Shown piece after piece: positions 52,901 to 64,000 of a stretch of 64,000 nt of DNA (positions are counted from its first letter, which is position 1; every line of letters begins with the position of its first letter). Origin of the DNA: Pratylenchus scribneri. Taxonomy: Eukaryota; Nematoda; Chromadorea; Rhabditida; Pratylenchidae. Location of the stretch: NCBI GenBank assembly GCA_030063045.1, contig JAQSEB010000058.1, positions 1,116,001-1,180,000 of the forward strand, given 5' to 3'. The notes under the pieces are model-generated. The model saw nothing but the letters and a program-made list of their open reading frames with translations. It made no database searches and was not told the origin of the DNA. The position numbers and the translations under genes are program-made.

Positions 52901-55199
52901 AAAATTCGGGTGCAGACATGAAATGCGATATTAGGAAGGAGATCTTCAAAAGAAATAAATTAATTTGAATCGAAATTAATCAGTCTCACCGAACGAAGGT
53001 AAGATGCTTCGGAGGTGATCACCTCAAAATATGCCTCCTGTTGTTTCTTCTGCTCATCGTCCATTCGTTCCAGCAGGCCAGACTCTTTCACTTCTGTAAA
53101 AAAAAAAAGTGGAAATTTTATGAATGATTTTATAATCATTTTTTAATGTTGGGAAATTATTTAAATAGCCTAAAAAATCATTCGCCGCCGTCGGGTATTT
53201 GAACCGCCGACCAGCAGAGGAAAAGAAGAAGGGAGGATTTTACCAACTAAGCCAACCATAACTTAGTTGGGGGTCCATTTAATATTCTCTATTCTTTTAG
53301 TCTTAAATTAATTAGCCTCCATCCAGCCATATTATTTTGTATTTTCCGTTCCACATTCCTTTCTTCCAAATTAAATTGCATTAAAACAAAAGAGGGCTTT
53401 TCTCATAAATTCCAATTCTTCGTTCATCCGAATGCTTCTCTTTTAAATGAGATGGGGCTTTAAGTTTTTTGAGAAAAGAACCCCCTAGCAAATGTTCCAT
53501 TAATTCAGTCCTTAATCCAAAGAACAATTAATTAAGCCGGAGGGAAGATGTGTATTTATGGTTTTAGATTGGTCATTTTTGAAGGAAAATGGATTAAATT
53601 CCCTCCATTTTTACCTGGTAATTCGCACCAAAGTGATCGCTGCGACCCATAAACACTTTGACCAAGCAGGCGATCACGGTCACGGCGAAGAGGGCGCAAT
53701 GGAAGGGAATCGGCTCTGCCCGAGTCGGCGGTTGTTGACGAAGAATTGCGCCGAACCAGGGAATGATGGGCGGATGTGCTGCCAGCACTGCCTTCTGATT
53801 CGCAGGATGTGTCCGGGCAACAAACACTGAAAATAGGAGGGGAATATTTTATTTAATTGTTGAAGATATGATTCAAAGATTTTTTCGAGAATCCCCAATC
53901 TTATATTCATTGGATTTTGGATAGATCTCGTCAAGACCATGACTCATTATTTGATTAGGTTTTGGCTTAGATTTAAAATCAAATCTAACTTAGTTTTGAA
54001 CCATTAAACCGAAAAGGGTTTAAGCCGTTTAATACCCTTTAATCGTTGACCAAAATATTACAAATTATATACCATTCAATGCGTCTTTACCAGCTATATC
54101 CACCAAAGGTATAAGTTTGTGGATTTAGGATAAAACTTCCATTTTGATTGGCTTTTAATAAACTTTTAATTTCTCAAAATTCGCTAATAAACCAACCAAC
54201 CTGTCCACTTCATCGCTGCCACTTTTCTCCTTTTCCAATGCCAATATTTTTGTGGCCAGAGGAATTTCGCCAATCGGTTCAAGTAGTACACCGGCGGTCG
54301 CCGCCTCCTCTGTTGCATTTGTGCCAGCCACAAATTTGTTGAGTCGTTGTTGTTCACGTTGGAGTAAATAAATTTGATAGAGTGGCTGACGATCCGGCAA
54401 TGATGAATTGAAGGAGGAGGAGGGAATTGGCGGCGATGATGGCGATTCGGATTTGGAAATTGTTGTTTGGTGGTCAGCAACAGCAGATGTGGTGGGCATT
54501 TTGGATTCTGCAAAAATTTTGATATTAACATTTTTAATTTGGTTAATTTTAATTGGATGAATATTTAATTTTATCTCGTTTTCTTTACAATTTGAATGGT
54601 TTCCCTATTTAAAACAAAAATATTGATAAAAAAAATTAATAAAGACTGGGAATTGGCCTTGTCCGGCGGGTTGGTTGATTTTAATGAAAAGAGAAGTGAT
54701 TTTTTGATAGACTAAACAATAATTTTAGTCACAAATGGAGAAACAAACAACAAAATTGTGGTCAAAAAAAAAACTAGACTCTCTCCTTTTCATTTGATTT
54801 AATCAGTAAATGAAATATATTGATAGGCCAATTTGTGGGTTCACCTCAAAATTCAACACCCAAAATTTAATAATTTTTTAAAAATTTTACTACTAAAGCT
54901 TTAACTTTTAGCCTTAAAAAGGTTTCGGAATTCGGATAGGCAAAAAATATTTTAATTATAAATTGCTAACCTTCAATTTCTTTTCTGCTTTCAAGTAATT
55001 TGCGCTCCTCCTCTTCCTCCTTCCGTTTCTTCCTTCCCAATTGCAATCGCTGATATTCGCTTTCAATTTCGGCCAGCAAAGATTGGGATTGGCAGTCGGG
55101 AATGAATGCTGGATGTTGGGAAGGAATTGGCTGCTGTTTTGGTTGTTGATGAATGGAAGGAGAAGCTAAAATTGGCGGGATGAATGAAGAAGAAGGCAT
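49985..55199 (-). CDS. ephx-1: Ephexin-type Rho guanine nucleotide exchange factor (DH-PH-SH3)
   Basis: Exons 55199-54971, 54507-54201, 53826-53615, 53093-52990, 52943-52837, 52594-52406, 52027-51832, 51480-51117, 51066-50918, 50492-50226 and 50182-49985 join in phase (773 residues from the Met at 55199). Ephexin signatures: LWCELPEVKESGLL before the DH domain, FEVITSEASYLRS, LMLPMQRITRYPLLIEAI, RNCNEGARRMERTEQ entering the PH, FFLFNDLVLVAKRR, and an SH3 with ALAVHSYEASQEDELSL and WFPSSYVQQV. It activates Rho GTPases, in animals downstream of Eph receptors, at membranes and synapses. A charged coiled-coil stretch (EYQRLQLGRKKRKEEEEERK) precedes the core. The start is uncertain: CTCTAG/GAACC upstream may be a cis or trans acceptor. 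The exon 53826-53615 uses a frame without Met. Confidence 0.85.
50590..50830 (+). repeat. Dispersed repeat B, diverged copy
   Basis: TTAGTTTTGAACCCAAAATT, AACCGGTTTAAAG, CAAACGGTTTAAATACC. In a RhoGEF intron. Confidence 0.5.
51655..51745 (-). repeat. SINE-like element, copy 5
   Basis: Minus-strand CTCGGGTTCGAATCCTC and AATGGGAGAGCATTCAC (D-arm-like). In a RhoGEF intron; a second B-box-like GGGTTCGAATACT lies at 51605. Confidence 0.55.
52140..52310 (-). repeat. Dispersed repeat B, copy 3
   Basis: GCATTGAATGGTATATAATT and TTTGGTTTAATGGTTCAAAA, inverse to copy 1. In a RhoGEF intron. Confidence 0.7.
52650..52815 (+). repeat. SINE-like element, copy 6
   Basis: ATGGGTTCGAATCCGCTCAA, GGAAGTTATTTTTTTCGAGC, then ATATTCTACAGAACATTTTT; aligns with copies 3 and 4 over about 150 bp. 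Confidence 0.65.
53160..53290 (-). repeat. SINE-like element, copy 7
   Basis: Minus-strand TGGCTTAGTTGG (A box) and GCGGTTCAAATACCCG (B box), with AATGATTTTTT tail. In a RhoGEF intron. Confidence 0.6.
53880..54145 (+). repeat. Dispersed repeat B, copy 4
   Basis: TTAGTTTTGAACCATTAAAC, AAGCCGTTTAATACCC, ACCATTCAATGCGTCTTTAC. In a RhoGEF intron. Confidence 0.75.
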
Positions 55200-55730
55200 T
55201 TTAGAATCGTAAAAAATATTTGGTTCCTAGAGGAAGAAATTCTGGGAGGAAAGGTTGCCGATGATGAATGATTCAAAGTTCAAACGATAAGTCTCGCTAT
55301 TTTTGGGAATGGCGAAATCGTAATTTTTCCAAGAAAGGAGGGAGGAAACTTTGTTGGAAAAGTTCAAATTGGAATCAAAAATTATTGGAAACATTTTGAC
55401 TAAAAGTAAGAAAATGGAATTAAATGCCAAATAATGGGAATTTGTGGCCGAATAATTTGGATAGAAAAAGCCATAACTCATAGCCAAATGTGGCTACCGC
55501 TAAAGGCTAGACCTTAGACACCGTTTCACCCTCTCATCCACTTGTGGGTTGTGGTGGTGAGGTGATGGTGGCCACCGTTTGAATCATTCATCATCATCAT
55601 ACAGCATTTTCTTCCAAGCTTCCAACACTACTTCTTCCATTTTTTGTTAAATGAATATGTACAAAAAACGTAAATCATTCAAAGTTTAATAAATTTGGTT
55701 GGTTTATGGACCCATAATTATTCTACTTAC

Positions 55731-58567
55731 CGTCCTCTTCCAATCCCGTTGTTTTCTGCTCTTCAATTGTTGCTTCTTCTTCGTCTTCTTCTTCGCTGCT
55801 TGACCAATCGTCACCGAACAATTCCGCTGAGCTGTTTTCCTCGAATTCGAGTTGATTTTGTTGATGTTCTCCGGTTTGTCCGCCGCTTCGTTCTCCTTCC
55901 AAATAGAAAGTGGATAATGCTCTTCCTCGGCGATCTGCTAATTTTGAATTTGGCCCAATTCCGGGCATACGTTCACTCTTGGTTCGTCCAAGCGTTAGCG
56001 TGCTAAAATTAAAAAATTAAGATTATGATAATCATAATCAGATAATGAGGCAGATTTCATAAATTTTTAAGGGATTTTTCAGTAAATTGCATTCAAAATC
56101 ATTTTAAATAAATTAGGGGATAGAAAACCAAAATATGTAAAGGAATTGAAACTGTTTTAATGGAAAAAACAATGGAATTCGCAATTCGCAATCGATTGAT
56201 CGATCGAAATCGAAAAGCGAAAACAAAAACATCAAATAAAAAAATAAAATTCTTGTTCAAATCTTATATGATTTTTGCGAAAATGTTATTTTTTGAAAAT
56301 TTACTCTACAGTATATTTTATTTTTGATTTTCATCTTTTTTCTCAGTTCTAATTAAATTGATTGATCAGATTTGATCACTATTTATAAAAAAAAGAAAAA
56401 AAATTATAAAATTTTACCGAAAATTGTCCTGAATAAATGATTTTGCAACGGTTGAAGGCGATTGATGGACAGAGGTGAAAGCCGATACTCGGGAACGCAA
56501 TTTTCCCATCTGCACAATAAAAAAAATGATTGAAATAAACAATATTGATGGTTGAGATGAGACCCCTTTGGCCAAATTTTGTTTGAGGCCAGCCCCGATT
56601 CGGCCAAACTCTCCACTGCTGCTGGAAGGGACGAACAATGAACGGCAAAGGGGCGATGATGAAGGGTGGTTTTGGGCATTAATGGATGCGGCAAACTTAA
56701 TTTTACTATGAAAATGAGAGAATAATACACCGCTCACCCCATCCTTTGATTCAATGGAATTGCCTTCTGCAAAATCATCGCCTTCGCCATTCTCCGCCTC
56801 CTCCGTGTGGCCATCCCAAAGCACATTGTCCAATTGGGTTGTCCTCCGCCGTTGAGCTCGCCCCTTTCCCCTGTTGTTGGCCCATTCCCTTGGATTTACT
56901 CCATTGTTTAATACATCCTTTTTCCGGAATTTTGGTGTGTAATTTCCTGCTTTTTTTGGCCATTCTGATGCCATTGCATTTTCCTCCTCAAAATGATCAC
57001 CGCCTTCAATTTCCTCATAGATTGAGCCAGTGGCCGAAGTTGCCAATGGAATTTTGCAAAGATTTTGACAAATTTGGGTTTGAACCGGAGGTGGTGGTGG
57101 CGGATTAGAGGGGAGGCTGGAATTTGGATAATTGAGAATCGAAGGATGGACAACCTTGGGGGCAAAACAACGGATCCTCGGGCAAAATTAGGCTTATTGA
57201 CTGCATCTTTTTGAATAGGCGGTGGAGGAGGACGTGAAGATGGTTTACGAACAATTGTGCTTAAAAGGGGAAGTGAAATTTAAGCCAATTTAGTGGTCAG
57301 AAGGCTTATTAATAAGTTTGAGTATTGCTAAGTGTTAAACTGAATACATGAAATGGTTTTTTGGCCATAAATCATTGAGGCAATAGCCAATATACGGAGG
57401 CGATATGCCACTCGAAAGCCCAAAATGTCCTCTAGAATGTGGCAATAAAATATTTATAAAATTTACACATTCAAGAAAGCTACATGTCTTTGAGTCTAAA
57501 CCATCCGAATTTTTGGAGGAAAGCTGCTTATTTTATAAATTTTTTAAGTTTTCAGATAATTAATTAAGCCACTGTTTAGAGGACATTTAGAACTTTAAAA
57601 TGGCATATTGCCTTCCTGAATTGGTCGCTTCCTTGTTGAGATATGGTCAAAAGAACGGCTCAAATAAGGAGTTATCGATATTTATCTTTATATTTTGCAA
57701 CTTTGTATTCAAATTCCCCAGTTTAGGCTAATAAATTTGGAAGGAAAGTTAATATTGGATAGAGTGGCAGGCAAACACTCAACAAAATAAATTTTGTAAT
57801 TCCGGATTCTATCCAGTACTTAATGTAGATACCTTTGCTCCGTTTTGGTGGCCTCTGCACATTTTGATGGGCCAGTGCTGGATTCAACAGGATTTGGGGG
57901 TTTCTAAAATCATTTTAAAATAGGGAAAATCCTATTAATTCAATTTCACTGACGCATTTAGGCCTTCGAATGGAATTGGCTCGACTAAATGGCCTCAAGC
58001 TGCTTTCCAAATTGGATTCAACAGCGGGGCTGCCTTCTGAATTTGTTGTCATCGTTGTCGATTTGGATATTTCCAATTTTTGAGTGCCAATTTCATTTAT
58101 TTCCACTCCATTTGATTCATTCGTTTCTGCCTAAATTTTTTCAATTTCCATATAAATATTCTGCCTATGTTTAAACCAACTTTTTTGCCAAATGAATTGG
58201 CAAATTTTGGTGGTTTTGGTGGAATTTTTGGCTTTGGTTTTGTTGATGGTGGCTTCAGCTTTCCGATGGAATCACTGGAAATTGGCAATGGAATTGTTGA
58301 AGAGGAAGATGGGCCATCGCCATTTGAGGTATTCAATGTGGAATTGGCCAATTCAGGCGGAGCAGAATTATTTTGAATTGAAGCAAGGCCAACAGAAGCG
58401 GTAGAAGGGTGAACGGGCAAAGAGGAGGCAGAATCCAAGGCGCATGAATTAGAAGATGAAGCGAATTTGGCGGATAAGGAGGCAACGGATGGGGATGGGC
58501 GGGAATCGTAGGGGGATTCTGAAGTGCCAATGCCATCATTATTGGCAATTGAGGCCGCCATCATCAT
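55731..58567 (-). CDS. Proline-rich/acidic protein or 5' part of the ephexin gene
   Basis: Eight phase-consistent exons: 58567-58181, 58130-57954, 57903-57833, 57259-57155, 57116-56738, 56695-56564, 56509-56418 and 56002-55731, about 538 codons. No catalytic domain is seen. There are SH3-binding-like proline runs (KPKPKIPPKPPK; SRPPPPPI; SNPPPPPPVQ), a possible Tyr motif (GSIYEEIEGGDHFEEE), a basic stretch (GKGRAQRRR) and an acidic end (WSSSEEEDEEEATIEE). The last exon ends in phase 1, but the first RhoGEF exon on the left needs phase 0, so a small linking exon, a separate 3' end (a possible terminal exon around 55637-55590 encodes a short acidic tail with a stop) or two genes are all possible. 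Start at the Met cluster near 58567 is tentative. Confidence 0.55.
57342..57668. repeat. Foldback element A, copy 13
   Basis: In the intron 57260-57832. The right arm holds CTGTTTAGAGGACATTTAGA and GAGATATGGTCAAAAGAACG. Confidence 0.85.
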
Positions 58568-61500
58568 TCCCTCACGGAATTTGGTGGCCAATTTTTGAGG
58601 AGGCGATCTGTTAACGTGAAAGGAAATAATCAAAGGGTAAACTTTTTATTGGGCAAATGGACGAATATTTGGAAAAATGGAAGGAATTGGTCAATTTGTC
58701 ATTTGTGCCCTTATTAGGGAATTTTTTTTAATGAGTGGAAGGAATGGAAAGGATTTAATAAGGGTGAATGGAGAAGGATTTGGTGTCCCCGTTCCGGAGA
58801 CTTGATTTTGGATTTCCCCAATTCGAACATTCTCATTCATTTTTTGCTCATTTTCCAGTCCATTTCCCCTTCCCCCTGGTGCATTGATCCCCTCCGGTGT
58901 GGACTGTGTGAATGTGGACTCTCGTTTTGTTGCGCGCCATTTGATGTGAGGGAAAACAATGGAATTTGGGAAAAGTGGGTGGGGAATATGGAGGAGTGGA
59001 TGGACAGGAAGAACAAAAGGATGAATGGATGGATGGACGGTTGATGATGCGCGAATCTCATTTGAGGAGTGGAATATTCAAGGAGGAATTGAATTGAATT
59101 AGCAAGGGAAATTGCACATCCAAGATTAGCGGTTTTGGAGGAGTCTGGCGAATGTTCCGGCCAAATATTCAAGGAAGATGGAAGAGGGTTGTTTGGTGTT
59201 TGCCCCACATCCAATTTTGGGGCCTATTCTTGGTGGCTATTTAAGCGGAAAATTGAGGGAAATTTTGGGTCAAAATTTGGATAAATTTATTGGTTACATT
59301 CATTTGATTAGGAGCAAAAATTAGATAAAATAATGATTAGGGAATTGAAATGAAAATTAACAAAGCGTACGGAATGATGGCAAAGCAATGGAAATTGTTT
59401 GGCTTGATAGTTTTTTGGGGTTTTGCCACACCCAAATTTTAGGCCCATTCTTGGCGGCAATTCAAGCGAAAATGGGCCAAAATTTGCTTTGAATAATTTT
59501 ATTAAGACTGAATTTTAACCAAAAATAAATCCTAAGAAAATTGGATAAAATAATGAGGATTGGAAATTAGCAAAGCACAAGGATTGATGGACAGCAAAGC
59601 GAGTAAATTGCTAGGAATGGGTTTGGCTTTTGTTTATATTCTTTGCCTCATTCCCAAGGGGATGGACAATCTCGGGCCAAGCGAGGGGAAATTGACCTTG
59701 AAAGATGGGCAAGAAAGAAGGCTTTTTGTCGCGCTCATTTGGTCATTTCCGCATCCTCCTTCTAGTGGCCTAAATTGGGTGTTTGTTGGTGGGTGCCCTC
59801 TTTTTTGAAGTGCGCTTTTGGCACTCAGCAGATGTGCCAAACACAGATTCACACACAAAAATGGCACTTCAAAAAGGGTGACTCTGGCATTTCCGGTGCC
59901 AAATTATTGCAGAAACAGCGAGAATGATTTTTGCCTAAAATTGTCTCAAATTTCATTGAATTTCCAATAAAATGTGAATATGATTTTAGACATAATTTAA
60001 TGCTATGTGTTTGATTGAAACATTTTATGGATGGATTTTGCGAAAGGGGAATTGGAGGCCGTAACCGGACGATTTGGAAAGCGTTCAGCCGAATCGACAA
60101 TAATCAGCCGAGCGGTAAATGATGGTGACGGGAAAATGATGGAGAAATTTTGAAGGGCAAAATGAATGGAAGGGAAAATGGGATGAGCTCTTCGAACATA
60201 AATTGGCGATTTTTGTGCGCACACGATTCGCGCATCTGTGCTGTTTTGGTGCAGCCAATTTTTTGGAGAATAAATGAGGGTCAAGGCAAAAAATTGAATG
60301 AATAAATGGATGGGGGAATGGGGCAAAATTGCGGGGTTTGCCGTGCTAATCGAATACTAGATTGGATGGACGAAGAAGAGGGTCGGAGGCCCTCCTAAAA
60401 AGGGAGGTTTGAGGTCGATTTATTCAGCACCGCTTTTAGTTCCCAAGCATCAAACTGGTTTATTTCCCTCTACACCAAATTCCGGACCATTTATTCCCAT
60501 CCATTCCCAAATCCATGGAACGGTTAGATGCCTTTTGAAGCGCCGCCTAATTTGGCCATTTTCACAGCGGGAAACCATTCATTGGAAAGGGCAAATGGTC
60601 GCGCATATTTCTTTGGATGGAATGCGCCATAAAAAGTTTTCCTTTGGAACCGTATAATAAAGTTTTAATGGTGAATTGGTTCTTTCAATTTTACTGTGAA
60701 TAATTATTTGAGGCATTTCCAAATTGCAATATGTTCGTAGGGAATAATTGAGTAACCGACATTTCAGTACATGGATTAATTCTTGTGAAAATTTCTCAAC
60801 AATGAAGTAGCTAATTCAAGAAGGCAATATGCTATTTGATAGCCCTTATATGCTCTCTAAAAAGTGGCTTTAATAATTTTTTGAAATTTTAAGCAATTTG
60901 TAAAAAAGAGCTGTTAATCTAAAAGTTTGAGTTTATTATACTGAAGGATATGTAACTTTTTAAAAGTTGAAAATTACAAAATTCAAAAAAAGCCACTTTT
61001 TAGAGGACATTTAGGGCTTTCAAATGGAATATCCCCTTCCCGAATTGGCTATCCCCTCGTTGAGATATGACAAAAAAAGCACAGGTACATTGTCAGTACT
61101 CCTCTATCTAATTTGGCAAGGTGCCACCATTTATTTCCACACCTTTTCATCGCTTTTTTATCGGCTCCATTTCTGCTGTTTACGGTCTTCGTTTCCTTTC
61201 TCATCAAATTTCCCTCTCCATCTTTCCCAGTATTGCTCGAAGGCAACTTCATTGCGACATTTTCAATTCCCGTTTTCTTCGTTAACTGCTGACTTTTGGT
61301 GCCACTTTCAAATCTACAAAAATGTTTTTAATTCTAAACATCTTTCTTTCCAACTTTTTGCACAAATTTTTGATGGAATCTCGCGATGAATTTCCATTTT
61401 CTCCATTAAATTTTGTTGTTTTTCTGACCAATTCCGGATTCATATGCCAAATAACAACAACAATTGATGAAGCCGCTTATTAGCAAAATAAAATCGATGG

Positions 61501-61840
61501 GAAATGAGGGCAACAGGAAGAAATGGGGGTGGACGGAGGATTGTTGGGTTTTGGTCGCCTATGCTCTTGGTGGCTTTTACTAGTCTGGGTTGAGGAGGCA
61601 TGGAATGGGACGAGGTTGGCCACATTTGCCGCTGGCCATTGGCCACTCCAATGGAAGAAGTGAGGCCAACAAAGCGAAGTGGATGGGGAATATTGATATT
61701 GAATGTTGGAAAGGCAGAGAAGGCTGGGAAAAAATAGGGTTTCTTAGAGGCATAATCCTGCCGGAAGGGCTTTTATCGGACCAAGATTGGATGTGAAATT
61801 GAGGCCAATTGACAATGAAAAATATTTTATTTTAATTTAA
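58568..61840. other. Interval without a convincing gene
   Basis: Only one foldback element is clear. Chance frames abound (minus 59214-58837, plus 60409-60657). The latter is followed at once by an AATAAA (60655-60660) and might be a terminal exon, but nothing upstream supports it. Confidence 0.45.
60767..61087. repeat. Foldback element A, copy 14
   Basis: Left arm diverged (AATTTCTCAACAATGAAGTA); right arm well kept (CACTTTTTAGAGGACATTTA), ending ACAGGTAC. Confidence 0.85.
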
Positions 61841-61847
61841 CCAAACG

Positions 61848-62062
61848 TTAAGTTAAAAAAAGGTAATGATTAAAGAGAAACAAAAACAATGAATAAATTG
61901 GGATAAAAACAAGAATTATTGGCCCATTCCATTTTGGTAAAATTATAGCAGATTCCAGATTCACTTGATTGACGATGCCCGATGCCGATGACTTGGTGAT
62001 TTTCGTTCGCCTCCATAAATATGGCCGGTATATCACACCGGAGTAGGTTTCGATAAACGCAA
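61848..62062 (-). CDS. Possible coding exon, family unknown
   Basis: On the minus strand, an acceptor (CTCCATCCCAG at about 62063-62073) opens a frame reading AFIETYSGVIYRPYLWRRTK and onward to a stop near 61848. Codon usage looks coding up to about 61930; the tail is hydrophobic. If real, it is a terminal exon whose 5' neighbour would lie beyond the satellite at 62140. I do not recognise the product. Confidence 0.3.
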
Positions 62063-62139
62063 CTGGGATGGAGACAAATTAAGCAACAAAAAGTGGATTA
62101 GAAATCACAATTGCAATTCACAAACATATATTAGAAATG

Positions 62140-63045
62140 GAAATTAAAATTACAACTTGGAATTTACAATTACAATCTAAGTTTTGCAATTACAATCGCA
62201 ATTACAATTACAATCTAAGTTTTACAATTACAATCGCAATTACAATCTAAGTTTTACAATTACAATTACAATCGCAATTACAATCTAAGTTTTACAATTA
62301 CAATCGCAATTACAATTACAATCTAAGTTTTACAATTACAATTACAATTCGCAATTACAATCTAAGTTTTACAATTACAATTCGCAATTACAATCTAAGT
62401 TTTACAATTACAATTCGCAATTACAATCTAAGTTTTACAATTACAATTCGCAATTACAATCTAAGTTTTACAATTACAATCGCAATTACAATCTAAGTTT
62501 TACAATTACAATCGCAATTACAATTACAATCTAAGTTTTACAATTACAATTACAATTCGCAATTACAATCTAAGTTTTACAATTACAATTACAATTCGCA
62601 ATTACAATCTAAGTTTTACAATTACAATCGCAATTACAATCTAAGTTTTACAATTACAATTCGCAATTACAATCTAAGTTTTACAATTACAATTCGCAAT
62701 TACAATCTAAGTTTTACAATTACAATTCGCAATTACAATCTAAGTTTTACAATTACAATTACAATCGCAATTACAATCTAAGTTTTACAATTACAATTAC
62801 AATTCGCAATTACAATCTAAGTTTTACAATTACAATTACAATCGCAATTACAATCTAAGTTTTACAATTACAATTACAATCGCAATTACAATCTAAGTTT
62901 TACAATTACAATCGCAATTACAATCTAAGTTTTACAATTACAATTACAATTCGCAATTACAATCTAAGTTTTACAATTACAATTACAATCGCAATTACAA
63001 TTACAATCTAAATTTTACAATTCACAATCGCAATTACACTCTACA
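62140..63045 (+). repeat. Minisatellite, ~32-38-bp unit (family 1)
   Basis: About 26 copies of CTAAGTTTTACAATTACAAT followed by CGCAATTACAAT, with variants carrying an extra TACAAT or TCGC. It is the inverse of the 2627-3118 array. Lies just upstream of MRPL19. Confidence 0.95.
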
Positions 63046-63247
63046 ATTCAAAAGTGAAATTTTTTTTGCTTTTGGGATAAAAATGTATTTTTCAAAAAAA
63101 AAGAAAGATAATGCAAAATGAGGAGAGCGAGAGCAACTTTTTAGCTTTTTTACTTTGATACCGATTTTTTTGATGAATGCGATTGACGAGAATTAGATCT
63201 TTTTTTAATTTCTAGCTACTCATTAAATTTTAATTTAGATTTATTCC

Positions 63248-63255
63248 AAATTTAG
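63248..63255 (+). promoter_or_regulatory. Putative spliced-leader acceptor before MRPL19
   Basis: AAATTTAG ends 4 bases before the MRPL19 ATG. The short distance suggests trans-splicing. Confidence 0.4.
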
Positions 63256-63259
63256 CAAA

Positions 63260-64000
63260 ATGTTCGGCATTTCTAGACTTATTTCCCCCTTTTGCCACAC
63301 AAATTCTCTGCTAATTTCAAGAATGTTTGCCATACAAAGCGTTAAAAATTCAAGGATAAAAATGGTCAAGGAATTTCCGTAAGATTTTGCCTTTAATAAA
63401 TTCTCTGATAGATATATTTTAGTCTTTCATATCCAGACTTTCTGCCTTCTCAAGTTTGGAATCGCCGAGATCCAGTGTTTGAAAAACTTATACAAGCCGA
63501 TATGATGGAAAGGCGTATGGTTATTGACATTCCTGAATTTTATGTTGGTAAGTAAACAAATGTAAACATTTTCCATACTAAAATTTAAATTAAACACAAA
63601 GGCTCAATAATGGCAGTCACAATATCTGATCCAAATACATCAAATAGGCAAAATCGATTTGTTGGCATTTGCATTAGGAGAGAAAAAGAAGGTTTACATT
63701 CAAATTTCACACTGCGAAATGTGGTTGATGGACTTGGTATTTTTTAATAAATCAAAATTCTAATTATAAAAATTTTTTAAAGGTGTTGAAATATTGTACG
63801 AACTTTACAATCCAACAATTCTGAAAATTGAAACACTTTTGCTTGAGAAGCGGCTTGATGAAGATTTAAGCTATTTGGTGGACGCATATCCCGAATATAG
63901 CACTTTCAATTTCCATATGGAGCCAATAACTCATCCAAATGGGAAGCCAATTCCAGTGAATCCATTAAAGGTTCGTCAATTTGATTTTTCCAAAATTACA
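63260..64000 (+). CDS. MRPL19: Mitochondrial large ribosomal subunit protein L19 (5' part)
   Basis: Exons 63260-63378, 63423-63547, 63602-63736 and 63783 to the right edge (a donor may lie at 63971). Matches bL19m: [89 protein letters not shown] and [10 protein letters not shown]. The basic N-terminus with Ser/Arg fits a mitochondrial presequence. bL19 sits at the interface of large and small mitoribosomal subunits. The 3' end is outside the window. Confidence 0.93.

Noticed and set aside
53594..53940. Two Met-initiated minus frames over the RhoGEF linker
   Set aside because: Splice phase on both sides requires the third frame (VCCPDTSCESEG to SLWCELP), which fits ephexins; the longer frames are shadows.

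Overview
This is nuclear DNA of a small-intron metazoan, most likely a nematode. Introns are mostly 40-60 bases and end in TTTCAG or similar. Several genes have a free 3' splice acceptor just before their ATG, as expected for spliced-leader trans-splicing. Genes are closely packed on both strands and the composition is AT-rich. A tylenchid plant parasite (cyst or root-knot group) would fit, but that is inference; nothing here fixes the species.

Layout. 1-1318 (minus): 5' part of a divergent Lon-type AAA+ protease paralogue whose key ATPase and pore residues are altered. 1319-12187: gene-poor, filled with foldback elements, a 32-bp minisatellite and duplicated blocks. 12188-29187 (plus): one large Rap GTPase-activating protein gene. 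It has an upstream GoLoco-bearing 5' end (exons at 12188-12462 and 15018-15243), a second internal first exon (21728-22801), the RapGAP domain, and a C-terminal coiled coil. 29575-31745 (minus): Mediator subunit MED27. 32139-42258 (plus): a tight head-to-tail trio of mitochondrial ribosomal protein L41, complex I subunit NDUFB8 and the chromatin reader ING3, whose tenth intron carries a 4.4-kb satellite with a 180-bp higher-order repeat. 42369-44395 and 44593-47552 (minus): splicing factor AAR2 and the ADP-forming succinate-CoA ligase beta subunit. 47959-49345 (plus): an F-box protein. 49985-55199 (minus): an ephexin-type RhoGEF (DH-PH-SH3), preceded by a proline-rich and acidic coding region (55731-58567) that is either its 5' part or a separate gene. 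58568-61840: no convincing gene. 63260-64000 (plus, cut by the window): mitochondrial ribosomal protein L19.

The genes are mainly housekeeping (mitochondrial translation, respiration and TCA cycle; transcription and chromatin; U5 snRNP assembly) plus two small-GTPase regulators (RapGAP, RhoGEF). Exon structures were worked out by hand from splice sites and phase. For MED27, MRPL41, NDUFB8, ING3, AAR2, SUCLA2, the F-box gene and RapGAP, the exon lengths add to exact codon multiples.

The most unusual content is repeat biology. Two minisatellite families share a short CTTAG-containing box. At two places (2.2-3.5 kb and 20.2-21.7 kb) a minisatellite sits between two direct copies of its flanking DNA; at the second the copied block includes the RapGAP promoter and the codons of its first exon. 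There are also about 15 copies of a palindromic foldback element, a tRNA-derived SINE-like family in the right half, and a GC-AG intron that splits the ING3 PHD finger.
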